Part shown: positions 20,480-31,435 of the stretch, one piece after another
Layout of the letters: the number at the start of each line of letters is the position of its first letter
Position numbering within the stretch: position 1 is the first letter of the stretch
Program-made: the position numbers and the translations under genes
Origin: Ottelia alismoides
Lineage: Eukaryota > Streptophyta > Magnoliopsida > Alismatales > Hydrocharitaceae
Reading direction: 5' to 3'
NCBI GenBank assembly: GCA_037367405.1
Contig: JAZKJV010006930.1
Span: 124,001 to 188,000 of the forward strand
Length of the DNA: 64,000 nt
Notes under the pieces: model-generated
What the model saw: only the letters and a program-made list of their open reading frames with translations
Told to the model about the DNA's origin: nothing
Database searches by the model: none

Positions 20480-22960
20480 AATCATTCTTACAATAAATGT
20501 TATTGTAATATTTATGTTTATAAATAAAAGTTATTGATGTTTCACTCCCTTTCTAAAATTATATGAATGAATGCACTATAAGGTCCCTCTGTACAATTAG
20601 GGTTATGTACCATGGCCATCTTAATGATCATATAGCTGTTGATTCATTAAATGAATCATAGAGGCTGGTGTTTGGATGAATATCTAAGGAGTTAGATAGA
20701 GGACTCATCAAGCACCGTCAAATGATTATTAAGAGAAGATCTCCATCCTGAGTAGGAGATGGCAATCCTTTCTCACATAGGCTGATATCTGATCGACCTC
20801 TCGATGCAGGTCCTCTGCATGGGAATAGTGATTCGAAGGTGTCAGATTAGTTAGGTCAATGGGTTGACTTAACGAGATCGAGATAACCAAAGTCCTATGT
20901 TGAATGCTGTCACAACATAGGCACACAACAGATGTATTGCTATATGTCTGAGTATGTACATTTGGCAGACCGATAGGTTGATGGCCTAACCAAGGTCTTT
21001 ACACCGACGAGGTGGTGTGCATATAAGGGCATATGAGCAATACGATCTCTCAAAGGGATCATACAGGTTCACTTATGAACCGGAAGACATGAGCTCACTC
21101 ATGAGGTATTGGGACCGATCAAATTCCATGCATGGTCGTCGTGCTTTGGAAGTATGACATGAATTTGAAGGTATGATATATGCTTTGGTAAAGTATATGA
21201 TCGATACCAACTCCCAATGACCAAGATTGAGAAACTTAGTGATCAAACCCTGAAGAAGACAGTGTAAAATTGATCTTAATCTTCATGTTGATCATGGGTC
21301 TTCCAGTATGCAGTACAGGTATTGGGAATACCTGAGGGTGATGTGATCATAAAACGATTGTATATCCATGATGCTTCCATTCCGAGGGAGTGATGAAACA
21401 GGTCTGGATTTTAGTGACTCCTTTCAGTAGAGAAGCAATCCGATCTTAGTCCAAATGTTGGACATTGTTCTGAATGAGATTCAGATACAATGAGAAGATA
21501 GGATTTGTGGTCTTGATTTAATCAAGCATTTGTGGGAGGTTCGTAAGATCTGAATTTAAGATAAGATCTCAATATCCAAGTCACTATTCATGGAACAATA
21601 CAATCGCCCTGTCCTTATTTCCAAGTATCTGCGGAGGAAGCACATTATTCTTGAAGGGATTTAAGTATAATTCACTTGATGAACCACATATCCAAGCAAG
21701 AAGGACTTGATGATTAAATGAGATTTAATTATCAAGCATAATATGAATGAGATTCATATTGTATCCAAGATAATTAAATAGGATTTAATTATCAAGGATT
21801 AGAGAATGTGGATAATGCTATCCATAATAGTTGTGTATTATAAATATGATTTATAATATACATATATTGAAGAGATAGAATTTATGTAAATAGCATTTGT
21901 TAATTATTAATGTGGATTGGATTCACATTAATTAATTAATTGGAAATGCAATTTACAAATTAGTTTGGGATGTGAATATGATTCACATATTTTTCGATGG
22001 CATGATTGAAATATTCACAAATTAATTTGGAATTAATTTGGTGGATATTATTGCAATAATAGTTATTGCAATTTATTAAGAAACAATAAGATAAAATAAA
22101 AGGATACAAAATTACCACCAAAATAAAGGTGGCATCATAGATGACGCCCCCTATATTTTAGGGTGGTTTGTTACCTCCCTTTTTTGGTTATCACATTATC
22201 TCTTGATAAATTAATTATGTTAAATTAAATTGTGTTGATAATATTGCAATATATATTTAATTTAAATATAAATTACCGTTGTTGGTTTTAGCCAACAACA
22301 ATCATAGCCATTGATTATTACATAGTCCACCATGGCCGTTGGATCTATATATCCCATGGATTGAGATCCATTGGATCCTAAACTAATATAAAAGGAGGGC
22401 TAGCCTAGCCTTTCATGGTACATTATTAAGAGTTGTAGAAGACTACTAATATCTCTCTCTCATTCTCGTCTAGCCTCTCTCTCTCTCTCTCTCAATTTCA
22501 AGTGGCCGTCCACTTTGTGTATTGAGGAGGAGAGCATCTTGCGTTCGCCTTCGACGACTCGAGGATCTCCTTCTTCTTTGGAGTTGCTTACTCTAAAGGC
22601 AGATGACGGATTTCGTTTGACGAAATCAGGGGATCCATTGCTTGGATCTTCATCAAGGATTGCGGGAGGAACGCGACTCATCATCGTGCCCGCAAGTGCG
22701 TTCTTCGTGGATCAGACTTAAGACAGGAGGATCTCTTGTTTGGGATCTCACGATTACAACCATGCTCCAAGAGGTATTCCTTATACTTTGTGGTTTGATG
22801 AAACGATCCGAGAAGTGTTCTCGTGATCATGTGATTTCATCTTTAGATTTAAAAAAAATTTAATTTCCGCCACATCTAGCAACTAGTGCGACTAGTTGCC
22901 CCGATTGCACATGATGCGATCGACACGCTTCCGTGATGCGCTTAAGGATTCACAATATCC
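20480..22960 (+). mobile_element. Copia-type LTR (probable solo LTR) inserted in Ath-2
   Basis: A non-Athila block separates gag from protease. It has no coding motifs but looks like an LTR. It starts near AATAAATGTTATTG (20493), has an AT-rich region at 21700-22260, then TATAAAAGGAGGG at 22387, a CT-repeat and transcribed-leader-like stretch (22440-22860), and ends near a TTTAATTTCCGCCACATC stretch and beyond. The first 250 bp recur at 15235-15468. Exact termini and the 5-bp target duplication could not be fixed, so a non-autonomous element without coding capacity is also possible. Confidence 0.55.
22387..22395 (+). promoter_or_regulatory. Putative TATA box in the copia-type LTR
   Basis: TATAAAAGG followed about 50 bp downstream by a CTCTCTCT tract (22451-22493), a common core-promoter arrangement in plant LTRs. 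Confidence 0.5.
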
Positions 22961-24690
22961 TTCACAAGATGGATACCTTTTGAGATTTTATAGCCGGCAT
23001 TGTCGCAAAGCGAGAATCAGAGTCCACTTCTCAACCGACATATGAGTTAAAGATCCAGCTTGATTATTCATGTAGCGAATGTGAAAAATCACAAAAAATA
23101 GAAAAAAGGGAAAATCTATAAATAGAAATAAAGACAAGACTCCAGATTCTCCTCTTAGATCTTGATCTTCTGATATTTATGGAATTACTCCCTGTTTTTG
23201 AAAAAAGATGTTCTTCTCCTTCTTCTGATCCTCCGAGTGTACATATGACTGAGGAGGATGTACAAATACCCTTTCCAGATGCTCTGAATCTAGGGGAGGG
23301 AGAAAAAAATAGAAAATTTCAAAAAGATTCAAGATTCGAAGTTCATGAAAGAGATGTTGGACAGAATTTAGATCAAGCTTTCTTTTGGAGGTATTAGTTC
23401 ACATTCCTCTTCTTCAGAAATGTCTAAAGCAGCAGACCACACCGAGAAGAAAGACTAGACGTAATCATTACTCTAAGAAACAAGTGTTGACCATTACCAC
23501 TTGTTATGCCATCCAATACACATCTCACAAGAAGAGAAAGAAATACATGGGAGCACCATTTGTTAGTTGTCAGATTTCAGATCACGAGTTTGAGCACACC
23601 TTGTTAGACAGTGGGTATTCAGTGAATATTTTACCCTTCCATCTTCTCAAGACACTTCATTTAGGGATTCTCAAGCAAGCCACGATGATTCTTCAATTTC
23701 CAAATAGATAGGTCAAGAGGCCAAAGGGTATAATTCATGACGTTGTCGCGGTGGTGCAAGGCATAAAATTCACTATGGTATTTGTTGCCTTAGACTCTAA
23801 TTCCTCAGTACCATCACAAGAAGCTACCATTATTCTTGGTCAACCTTTTCTCTACGTGCAATTATGACCAATATTGATTATAAGACGGATAATGTCACGT
23901 TCCCTTCCAGCAACACAATGTCGAGCTCCGATCCGATAAAGACTCTGCCAATAGACTAATGTGCTTCCATGCCATCTGATACAGAGGCATGTGAGATTAC
24001 TGCTGAGATACAACACATTCATATCCCTTTTGATTCTATTGAGACCTGAGATTTCCTTTCCAAAGAGGAAAACTTGGAGACCATAGCACTTGGTGATCCA
24101 CGAACACATGTTTGGAGATGTGTTGACGATGTCCGTATCATCTAATCATTGAGACAAAACCGTTGGTGGCATGTACTTTGAAGGTTGTACCCGTTTTAGT
24201 TGTAGATACTTTGGTTGATCCTTCTAGCAGCAAAATTTTTAGCCATCTTTTCAATCAGATTCAGATAAGGTCTATATTGATGAGGAGACTGATGAGATCA
24301 CAACAAAGTTTGATATCTTTCTCACTTCTACTTCAGATTCAACACCGATGTCTTTTCAGTCACACAGAGATGAGGATATCGTGTTAGAGGATGATTCTTC
24401 ATCTTCTTATTTCAGTATCAATGATGACTGTGATCCAGAGACTTTGGTGTAACTTTCAGAGGTCAGTTCTGTCCATCTTTTCGGTCTTCTGGATCGCTCC
24501 TTATCGGTCGACACAGGTTAGGGATCCTCTGATTCAGATATGGATATCTCTGAGGATGACCCTAATGTCGACATATCTCTTGCACATTCTATCATTCGTA
24601 GGTCATGCAAGAAGGCCAATCTTTGGCTTTCTTGAGCTTGTACAATTCGTGTTGATTTATTCCTTATTTTTAACCTTGTAAAAACATATC
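22961..24690 (+). pseudogene. Ath-2 protease region and acidic linker
   Basis: The aspartic protease that matures the element polyprotein. The frame at 23385-23711 contains a GAPFVSCQISDHEFEHTLLD start. DSGYSVNILP follows, giving the catalytic DSG with the usual SVNxLP. LGILKQATMILQFPNR follows, and after a stop the frame continues RPKGIIHDVV and ATIILGQPF (the flap and ILGRPFL block). Upstream, 23179-23397 holds a QIPFPDAL-like segment before the protease. Downstream, 24110-24690 is an Asp/Glu/Ser-rich linker in changing frames, equivalent to the Ath-4 linker at 38476-38900. RT should follow but is absent. Confidence 0.8.
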
Positions 24691-24753
24691 CTTGATTTAT
24701 TCTTTCTTTCTTCTGTTTGTCTTACATCCCTAGATTTTGCTTAGGTTTTTGCT

Positions 24754-25256
24754 ATACTTAGAATGCACTTTATTCTAAGTATGGGAGGGGGGGGGGTGAA
24801 GATATTGCATTGATCATATCGTTATGTTCTATTAAACCCTATTGTTGCTTATACTTACAGTGTGATTTACCCTAAGTATGGGGGGAGGGGTACTATCGCT
24901 CATATCGCTTTTGATTATTTCAATTTTTGTATTGTCTCCCCTCTCACTTGTCCCTCAAACTTTTGATATTCATATCTATAGGGATATTTTACCTTAAGAA
25001 TTGGGGGGACAAGACGAGTTGTTGATTATGTACATTCTCTTCACCTCGATCATCTTCTGTTTTGAGTCTGTCATTCTTAGGATTACTTGATCCTAAGTGT
25101 AGAGGGGATGATTGACTTCTATTTTTATTCGTTTTTCTTTTTGAGCCGTTGTAGTATAGAATTCTTTTCACCAATCTATACTTAGCCCGAGTTTTGTCTT
25201 CCTTTACCTCTTCTTTGGTCATTATAAGGACATAGTTCATGCTAAGTACAGGGGGT
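24754..25256 (+). repeat. Stem-loop/G-run array of Ath-2, five units
   Basis: Five units begin near 24754, 24851, 24977, 25074 and 25223. A good unit reads TACTTAGAAT, a short loop, ATTCTAAGTA, then a G-run (24781-24796). The fourth is ATTCTTAGGAT, loop, ATCCTAAGTGTAGAGGGG. The fifth is a diverged class, AAGGACAT then GCTAAGTACAGGGGG. The first unit has A-T pairs where other units have G-C, a paired change that keeps the stem. Equivalent arrays lie at 32765-33125, 35050-35405 and 63182-63510. Confidence 0.85.
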
Positions 25257-25261
25257 ATCAC

Positions 25262-25351
<90 letters not shown>

Positions 25352-25361
25352 ATGGAAAAAA
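25257..25361. repeat. Compound (TA)n(TG)n microsatellite
   Basis: TA repeat about 25263-25281 followed by about 34 TG dinucleotides to about 25348. Frames across it give His-Thr or Cys-Val dipeptide runs that are not genes. Confidence 0.95.
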
Positions 25362-25736
25362 TGGGGCTGCCCCCTGGGGGCAGCCAACATGGCTGCCCCC
25401 GCCCCGTTTTTCGGCGTTTTTTTAATTTTTTTTGAAAAATAAAACCATGTATATTCATCCATATATCCCTCCTACATGCCATTCGAATTTCGTCAGAAAC
25501 AGAGACTCCTACGGCCTCCATCTCGATGGTATCGATTTAAAAAAATCCTGTTACCGTTAAAAAATTACTGTCCGGATGGAGGCCGTAGGAGTCTCTGTTT
25601 CTGACGAAATTCGAATGGTATATAGGAGGGATATAGGGATGAATGTAAATGGTGTTATTTTTCAAAAAAATAAAAAAATTTGCCCAAATAAGGCCGGGGC
25701 AGCCATGTTGGCTCCCCCTAGGGGGCAGCCACATAT
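25362..25736. mobile_element. Foldback/MITE copy A (GGGGCTGCCCCC family)
   Basis: Almost entirely one long hairpin. The left arm starts ATGGGGCTGCCCCCTGGG and runs through AGAGACTCCTACGGCCTCCAT near 25500. The right arm starts GATGGAGGCCGTAGGAGTCT near 25576 and ends in a GGCTCCCCCTAGGGGGCAGC word near 25715. The loop is about 45 bp. The AT-repeat flanks suggest a preference for TA-rich targets. Confidence 0.85.
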
Positions 25737-25740
25737 GACC

Positions 25741-25766
25741 CTATATATATATATATATATATATAG
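25741..25766. repeat. (AT)n microsatellite between foldback copies
   Basis: About 13 AT dinucleotides separate copies A and B. Confidence 0.9.
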
Positions 25767-25768
25767 GA

Positions 25769-26146
25769 TAAAATGGGGCTGCCCCCATGGGGGGAGCTAA
25801 CTTGTCTCCCCCCGTCCCATTTCATACGGTTTTTTTATTTTTTTGAAAATTTCTTCCGTGTATTTTCATCAATATATCCCTATATTATGTCATTAAAATT
25901 TCGTGTGAAACAGAGGCTCCTATGGACTCCATCCAAACGGGATCGTTTTTAGCAATTCTGTTACCGTTAAAAAATGAATGTCTGGATGGAGGCTGTAGGA
26001 GTCTCTGTTTCGCATGAATTTTTAATGACATAATATGTGGATATAATGATGAATTCTATGGAAGAATTTTTTTTAAAATAAAACAAATCAGGCGATGTGG
26101 GCGAGGGGAGCCAGTTAGCTCCCCCCAAGGGGCAGCCCCGATGAAC
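25769..26146. mobile_element. Foldback/MITE copy B (GGGGCTGCCCCC family)
   Basis: Same layout as copy A in the same orientation: AATGGGGCTGCCCCCATGGG at the left, GAAACAGAGGCTCCTATGGA near 25910, then the inverted complement GGAGGCTGTAGGAGTCTCTG near 25988, ending CCCCAAGGGGCAGCCCC near 26124. It is more diverged from self-complementarity than copy A. Confidence 0.85.
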
Positions 26147-26150
26147 TCTA

Positions 26151-26322
26151 GAGAGGAGTGATCCTATGGGAGCAAAAAATTGTGAGAGCATGAGAGGAAT
26201 GATTCTGGACCACATGATATTGTTTTCTCTCTCATGGTCTTCTCTCTCCTAGGTGAATCATGTGGTTCAGAATCATCCCTCTCATGCTCTCACAACTTTT
26301 TGCTCTCATAGGATCACTCCTC
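26151..26322. mobile_element. 172-bp palindromic MITE with TA target duplication
   Basis: The left arm begins GAGAGGAGTGATCCTATGGG and the right arm is its complement, ending CATAGGATCACTCCTC. The arms match over about 67 bp with few differences, leaving a loop of about 35 bp. A TA dinucleotide flanks each side (26149-26150 and 26323-26324). That fits Tc1/mariner-type (Stowaway-like) insertion, although the terminal sequence is not the classic Stowaway one. Confidence 0.8.
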
Positions 26323-26324
26323 TA

Positions 26325-27795
26325 TGTATATATATTCTATACATACTTTACATCCATAACTCATATTTTATTGTATTGTAATAATATGGCTCTCTAAAAG
26401 TATGGATGTATATTTTGAATTTCTAAAAGTTGAAAGAAAATAGTAAATATGACTTATAAATAATGTTTTAAAAAATTATGTAAAAAATGTTGTAAAATAT
26501 TTGGATAAAATCCTTAATTATTTACAACTTATAAAATTCTTGTTAATTTGTATGCAAAATCTTTGTATAATCTTTTGTATATAAAATTTGTATAAAATCT
26601 TTCGTAAAATGTACATAATTCTTGAAAAATTTTTGTAAGTTGAATTAATTCACTAACTCTTTCAAAAAGATCCTAAAAATTAAAAGTTTTAAAATTCAAT
26701 AAAAATTTGAAAAAAAATATTTAAAAATCACATAAAAAATTTAAGCTAAAAAATTCATTTCATAAAAAATTATTGCATTCATTAGTTTTTTCAGAACAAG
26801 TTCAATTCTTGAACCGAATGGATTTAAGTCAGAGAGATGGAGCTTAGTTTAGGCCTTAATCCACTTAATTCTAAAGGGGATTTATTAGGGACTGGAATTA
26901 AGACTCTTCAGGTCGTTTTGACTTAATTCTTTGGGTTCCATGAGATCATGTTCGGAATTCAGCTTGAATTTACCTAAGTAGGACACCTGACGTCATCTGT
27001 TTATCTATTCTCCATATGAACCAATTTTGAACTCATGAACTCTACACTTAGCTCAACTTGCATGCTGCGAAGGGCATTTCATTTCGGCGTGTTTCCATCC
27101 TTGTATAGTTGTGTTGACATCTAAAGAGGGGAGAGATTGGGGTTGTAAAGCTATATCCATCAGGGCGCACAAGATCTATGCAGTGCAGCAATCATTTCTA
27201 CCAAAAAGAAGCTAAATACACCAAAGATAGATTTGACCAAAAAGCCTGCATTATCTTAGTGGAGACTTGGCTAAACTGGTCAGGCTTTACAAGGAGATGT
27301 GATTACACTGATCACACTCTAATTCTCTTCCCAATTCTTCTTTTTCTCTCTACTCGATTATGGACACAACATAACTTGACATTAGAAGGAAATACTCCCT
27401 CCTCGAGGATCGAGTAGCTGGACGAGGGCCCAATGGGAGTGTATTACCGGGATGGGCGATTTCTTTGTTTCTCCAAATAGGAAGAGCTAAAACCTTTCAC
27501 ATACAGTACAAATTTCTTTCAAAGCCGAAAAAGTTGCGTGATGGATGGGTGGATCTGAGCTGTTTGTTGAGGTGAATCTGGATAAGGATTTGTGGAACTT
27601 GAGGATGTTGAGGCTTAAATCTTGATTCTAATAGAATCCCTACACACTAATAATCCAAAGGTCTAATCCAAGTTCTAAATTTTGGGAAAAGTGAGGTTCA
27701 GTTTAAAGAAACAAGCATGTTTTAAGTTCTTTTATTTTCCTTTTTTTCTTCTTGCTTGCACTTATTTATAAAATAAGTATCTGCTAAAGGACTAG
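26325..27795 (+). other. Ath-2 3' region between array and LTR
   Basis: The AT-rich first part (26340-26800) and the following 900 bp are the complement-equivalent of Ath-3 32759-31436. It includes the open frame 27178-27417. This is the position where Athila elements carry an env-like or 3' untranslated segment. Confidence 0.6.
27178..27417 (+). CDS. Ath-2 conserved short open frame in env position
   Basis: A 79-codon frame of unknown function. Its end aligns in the same frame, and with the same stop position, with the Ath-3 frame 31654-32118. Shared residues are RLWTQH, LTLEGN and PSSR. A hydrophobic stretch (LILFPILLFL) precedes RLWTQH, as SSLLVLLLSLS does in Ath-3. A membrane-associated env-like remnant is one possibility. 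A conserved non-coding block that happens to be open is another. The start codon is uncertain. Confidence 0.35.
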   Translation: MQCSNHFYQKEAKYTKDRFDQKACIILVETWLNWSGFTRRCDYTDHTLILFPILLFLSTRLWTQHNLTLEGNTPSSRIE

Positions 27796-27816
27796 CAAAG
27801 GTAAAGTATATGGAAA
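27796..27816 (+). promoter_or_regulatory. 3' polypurine tract of Ath-2
   Basis: AAAGGTAAAGTATATGGAAA directly before the LTR start TGATGAATC. It corresponds to 14300-14317 in Ath-1. Confidence 0.65.
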
Positions 27817-30800
27817 TGATGAATCTATGATTCATCGCCTTTATTTTTTCATTTTGGCTAAAATACTCAGTAAAATACATGTAAATTCTTACTAATTGCC
27901 ACTAATTAACATTCTAATCACAAATATTAATACTATATATTTAACACTTATTTAATCCAAAATGAAAAATAACAAGAAAATGAAAATAAAATAAAAAAGG
28001 ATGTAAATAAAATATACATACTGATCCTAACCTTGAGATCGGGTCAATATTGAGTTGGTCGACAAAATAAATAAGTAGGGGGAGATAAGCATCATAATGT
28101 ATAAAAATGTCAGAAATCTAGATCATAAAAACATATTTACATATTCATCTTCTAAATATTTCACCGATTTTATTTATCACTCATAGTTTTAAATCAAAAT
28201 CATTTCTTTACAAAATTTATTCATAAAAAGTATATTCTAATTTATAAAAAAATATCAGAAAAATTATTTAATACAAAAATAATTAATTACAATGAATCGA
28301 AAAGGTCGTAAAAGCCAAATTTCGAGGTTCATAATTATTTATAGAAAACTCTAAATTGACCAAACTCACTTTTAAACTCTGTTTTATAACTAATACTATT
28401 AATAAAATATCAAAAAAATTAGAATAAAACAGGTGAGTTTTGGCGTTTGGGCCCTGTTGTCTATATATACCATATGTATACATTTCCTAATTTTCTAATT
28501 AACTACCCTTAACTATGTTTAACTTAATTCATTTTCTAAAAAATCTCTAAAAATATATAGAAAATATCAAAATATAACTTAAGTCAAAATACCAATATAT
28601 CCCGAAGCCACGAAGAAGTGATCTAAATTTTCTAGACCACGTAACGCAGCCATATGGACTCCAAATTGGAAACTCAGTTTTAAAGGTCGTTTTATTTAAT
28701 CATCTACCAACTGACACTGGCTTCGCTAAAATTGGAGTTAATATCCAAATATGGGTTTGGGACCATATTAATATAATGTACAATGTACCTTAATTTATAT
28801 TATTTAATATATGATTTATTACATTTATATACTTTATTAATATTATTAAATTAAATTAATTAATAACCTTGGGGGATTTGTCCAACAGCCAAGTAATTTA
28901 CAATATCTGCTACTATTGATAAGGGGGGATCAACCTTAGAAACAACCAAGAGTTGTTCATCCGGAAAATGATCTTGCATAGGTTGTATGTGTGCAGGTTC
29001 ATAGGCCAGATAAATAGTCGGCCACAACTTCAACCCTAACGGATAAGTTGTTTAATTATTTCAATAATTATATATACATTTAATTATTTAATTACGTAAT
29101 TAGCCATTTAATTATTTCTTAATTTAATATCAATATTAAATCATTTAATCATTTAATTTAATTTTGTATTTTCTCTCTCCTCTCTTTCCATTCTTCTCTC
29201 TGATTCCCTTTCTTCCTCATTCCACCTGCCACCACCTCTCCTTCCAACCTCATCCGGCCCTCTAATGTCCCCGACTGTTAGGCCGTTTCCCCAACAAACC
29301 CGTGGTCACCGGACTCGCCACCCGTGACCAAAGTTGCATCCTTGCTCCACATGTTTCATCACCTATAAAAGCCCTAGATCCCCTCCCAAATTGCCATCCA
29401 CCATTTTTTCCAACCTAATACGGTGAGCTTCGAGCTCCTTAAAAGGCTGTGACAGAGCCCTAAGTGTGATCCAGTTGTAGCGAGGATCGGAGAGGAGATT
29501 TAGGCGAGATCAGCCACACATCAAGGCGACATATCCTCCTCCGTGTGCATAGCCCCCTCCTTCGTCGGGAGCAGAGGGAAGCACACAGAGCTCTGTTCGA
29601 GTTCCATCCACAGGAGATCTACCTTCATCCGTCTCCAGGTTACGTTTCCCTCTTTCGATCCTTCTAGTACTCCATCTGTTCCTATTCATCCTCCATTTCT
29701 CTTCTCAATCTCTCTATTCTTCTTCATTCCTCTATTAATCCAACTAAATCCATCCTCATCCCTGATTCCATCTTCGATTCGCAATCACTCTCTGAATCCC
29801 TTTCATGTTCTCGTTCCATCTTCCATCATCTGATCACCTCCAGCACGTAAGTTGTTTTGTCCTCCACTTTCATCGAAAGCACCCTCACTTCTCTTAGTCT
29901 AACTCAGATCGAAGCATCGTTCCTCGAATCGTAATCATCGTCTCCAGGTCATCACATATGGATTCAAAGCATTCACGTTTGAACGATTAGCGTAGCCCTA
30001 CACTGGATTGAGCAACATCAACCATCGTGTGAAGCATCTCCTGAACTTGAGCTTCAATGCTGATATCGAAAAGCAAATCACATATCTAGGTATACCAAAA
30101 ATCCAGAACAAGCCTCCGTAACAAAAAGGATGCACACATTTCATCGACCATACCTGCTGAAACTGAAGCATTTGAAGCGATTGATGAGAGTTGCACCTCA
30201 AATCCAATCGCACAACTTCGAAGAAATTTGGGGCTTCTCAATAATAGTCGTACCCTCCAGATCCAACAACATCTATACGATCCACAATGATCGGATGATC
30301 CAAAAAGGGCACCACCCCATCGCTAAAGGGTGGCTCATGTGCTCTGTACGTGCATATCCTAATATTTTTTGGTGTTTTTTGCATTTATATCCTGGTGTTT
30401 CCATATTCGCAAGTAGGCCCTGAACAACAACTGTCACGTGGCTGAGCACGTGCCCTTCTGGATCTTTTGCACTAGGACCCTTTGGATTCTTTTATTCATG
30501 AAAAAGTCCAGGCTCTGAATCTCTCAAGTGGATGGCCCATGCTACATGGTTTTTTGCACGAAAAGCCCCCTGAGCTTCTTCTATTTACGCGCACGCCCCC
30601 TATTTTCTTGACTATCAATCCATACTCCTGCTATAGTATATTATATACTATACATAATAAATTCATATTAAATAAAATAAAAAATATAAAAATATAATAA
30701 AGTATATAGAAGACCCTATACTATACTATATACTATATAACTTTAATTTCAAAAAATAAAAAGATTTTTTATTTTTTAATTAAATCATAAAACTGTAAAA

Positions 30801-31435
30801 AAATATAACAAACTCGAAAAAAAATTAAAATACAAATACACTTTTAAAAATCATATAAAAATTACCCTTTGTAGTTTTTTACTATATTTTTCACATAATA
30901 AACCAAAAAATAAAATAAAAATTGAATATTAAAACCAATAAAAATCAAAATACATAAAACTTGTAAAAATCATAAATAATTCAATAAAATCCTAAAAATA
31001 CGCACACTATATCCTTTTGAATATGTTTTACCTACTTTCTAATAAAAATAAAATAAAAATATTTTTATTCTTTTTCTATTTTAAAAATAAAAAATATGTT
31101 TTCAATAAAAAATATCATTTTCAACGTTAAAAACCAAGTAAAAATTACATACCATTTTAAAAAATTAAATAAAAATACAATAACACTTAGAACATATAAA
31201 AATACAAATCTAAAACTATAATATAAAATTACAAAATCTATGCCTATATTCTTATATAGGTATATTAAAATAAAAAATGATCTAAAATTCACAAATGAAA
31301 TAAAAATCCAGAAAATTACCTATATAGAAATAAAAATTAGGAAACAAATAAAGCCTTTGCTTTCAGTAGTTTACCCTAGTTTCTAAAGAGTTTGCCTCCT
31401 TGAGTTCGACACTCCCGTACTTGATAGTATATACA
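27817..31435 (+). repeat. Ath-2 3' LTR
   Basis: Begins TGATGAATCTATGATTCATC, itself a short palindrome. The order matches the Ath-4 LTR (complement of 39412-43088) and the Ath-6 LTR (51585-54927). It has an AT-rich U3, a TATA box at 29364, a C/T-rich leader-like part (29400-30350), a block with GTACGTGCATATCC near 30347, and a second AT-rich block (30640-31400). The extreme 3' end is missing: at about 31435 the sequence turns into the oppositely oriented 3' region of Ath-3. Open frame 29543-29833 inside it is not supported as a gene. Confidence 0.78.
29364..29370 (+). promoter_or_regulatory. Putative LTR TATA box (Ath-2)
   Basis: CACCTATAAAAGCCCTAG, followed by a C/T-rich transcribed-type region. 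The same place in the Ath-6 LTR carries GCCTATAAATC. Confidence 0.6.

Larger units (their letters stand above)
17079..31435 (+). mobile_element. Ath-2: Athila-like element lacking RT, RNase H and integrase
   Basis: Plus strand. Order: truncated 5' LTR (17079-17972), primer site (17974), leader, gag (19054-20475), copia LTR insertion (about 20480-22960), protease and acidic linker (22961-24690), stem-loop array (24754-25256), 3' region carrying MITEs (25257-27795), polypurine tract and 3' LTR (27817-31435). The retained 5' LTR piece and 30655-31435 are visibly similar throughout, supporting one element. There is no room for RT-integrase between the linker and the array, so they were deleted. 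Confidence 0.75.

Noticed and set aside
25239..25521. Frames rich in His-Thr or Cys-Val dipeptides on both strands
   Set aside because: They are translations of the TG/CA microsatellite and adjoining foldback sequence.
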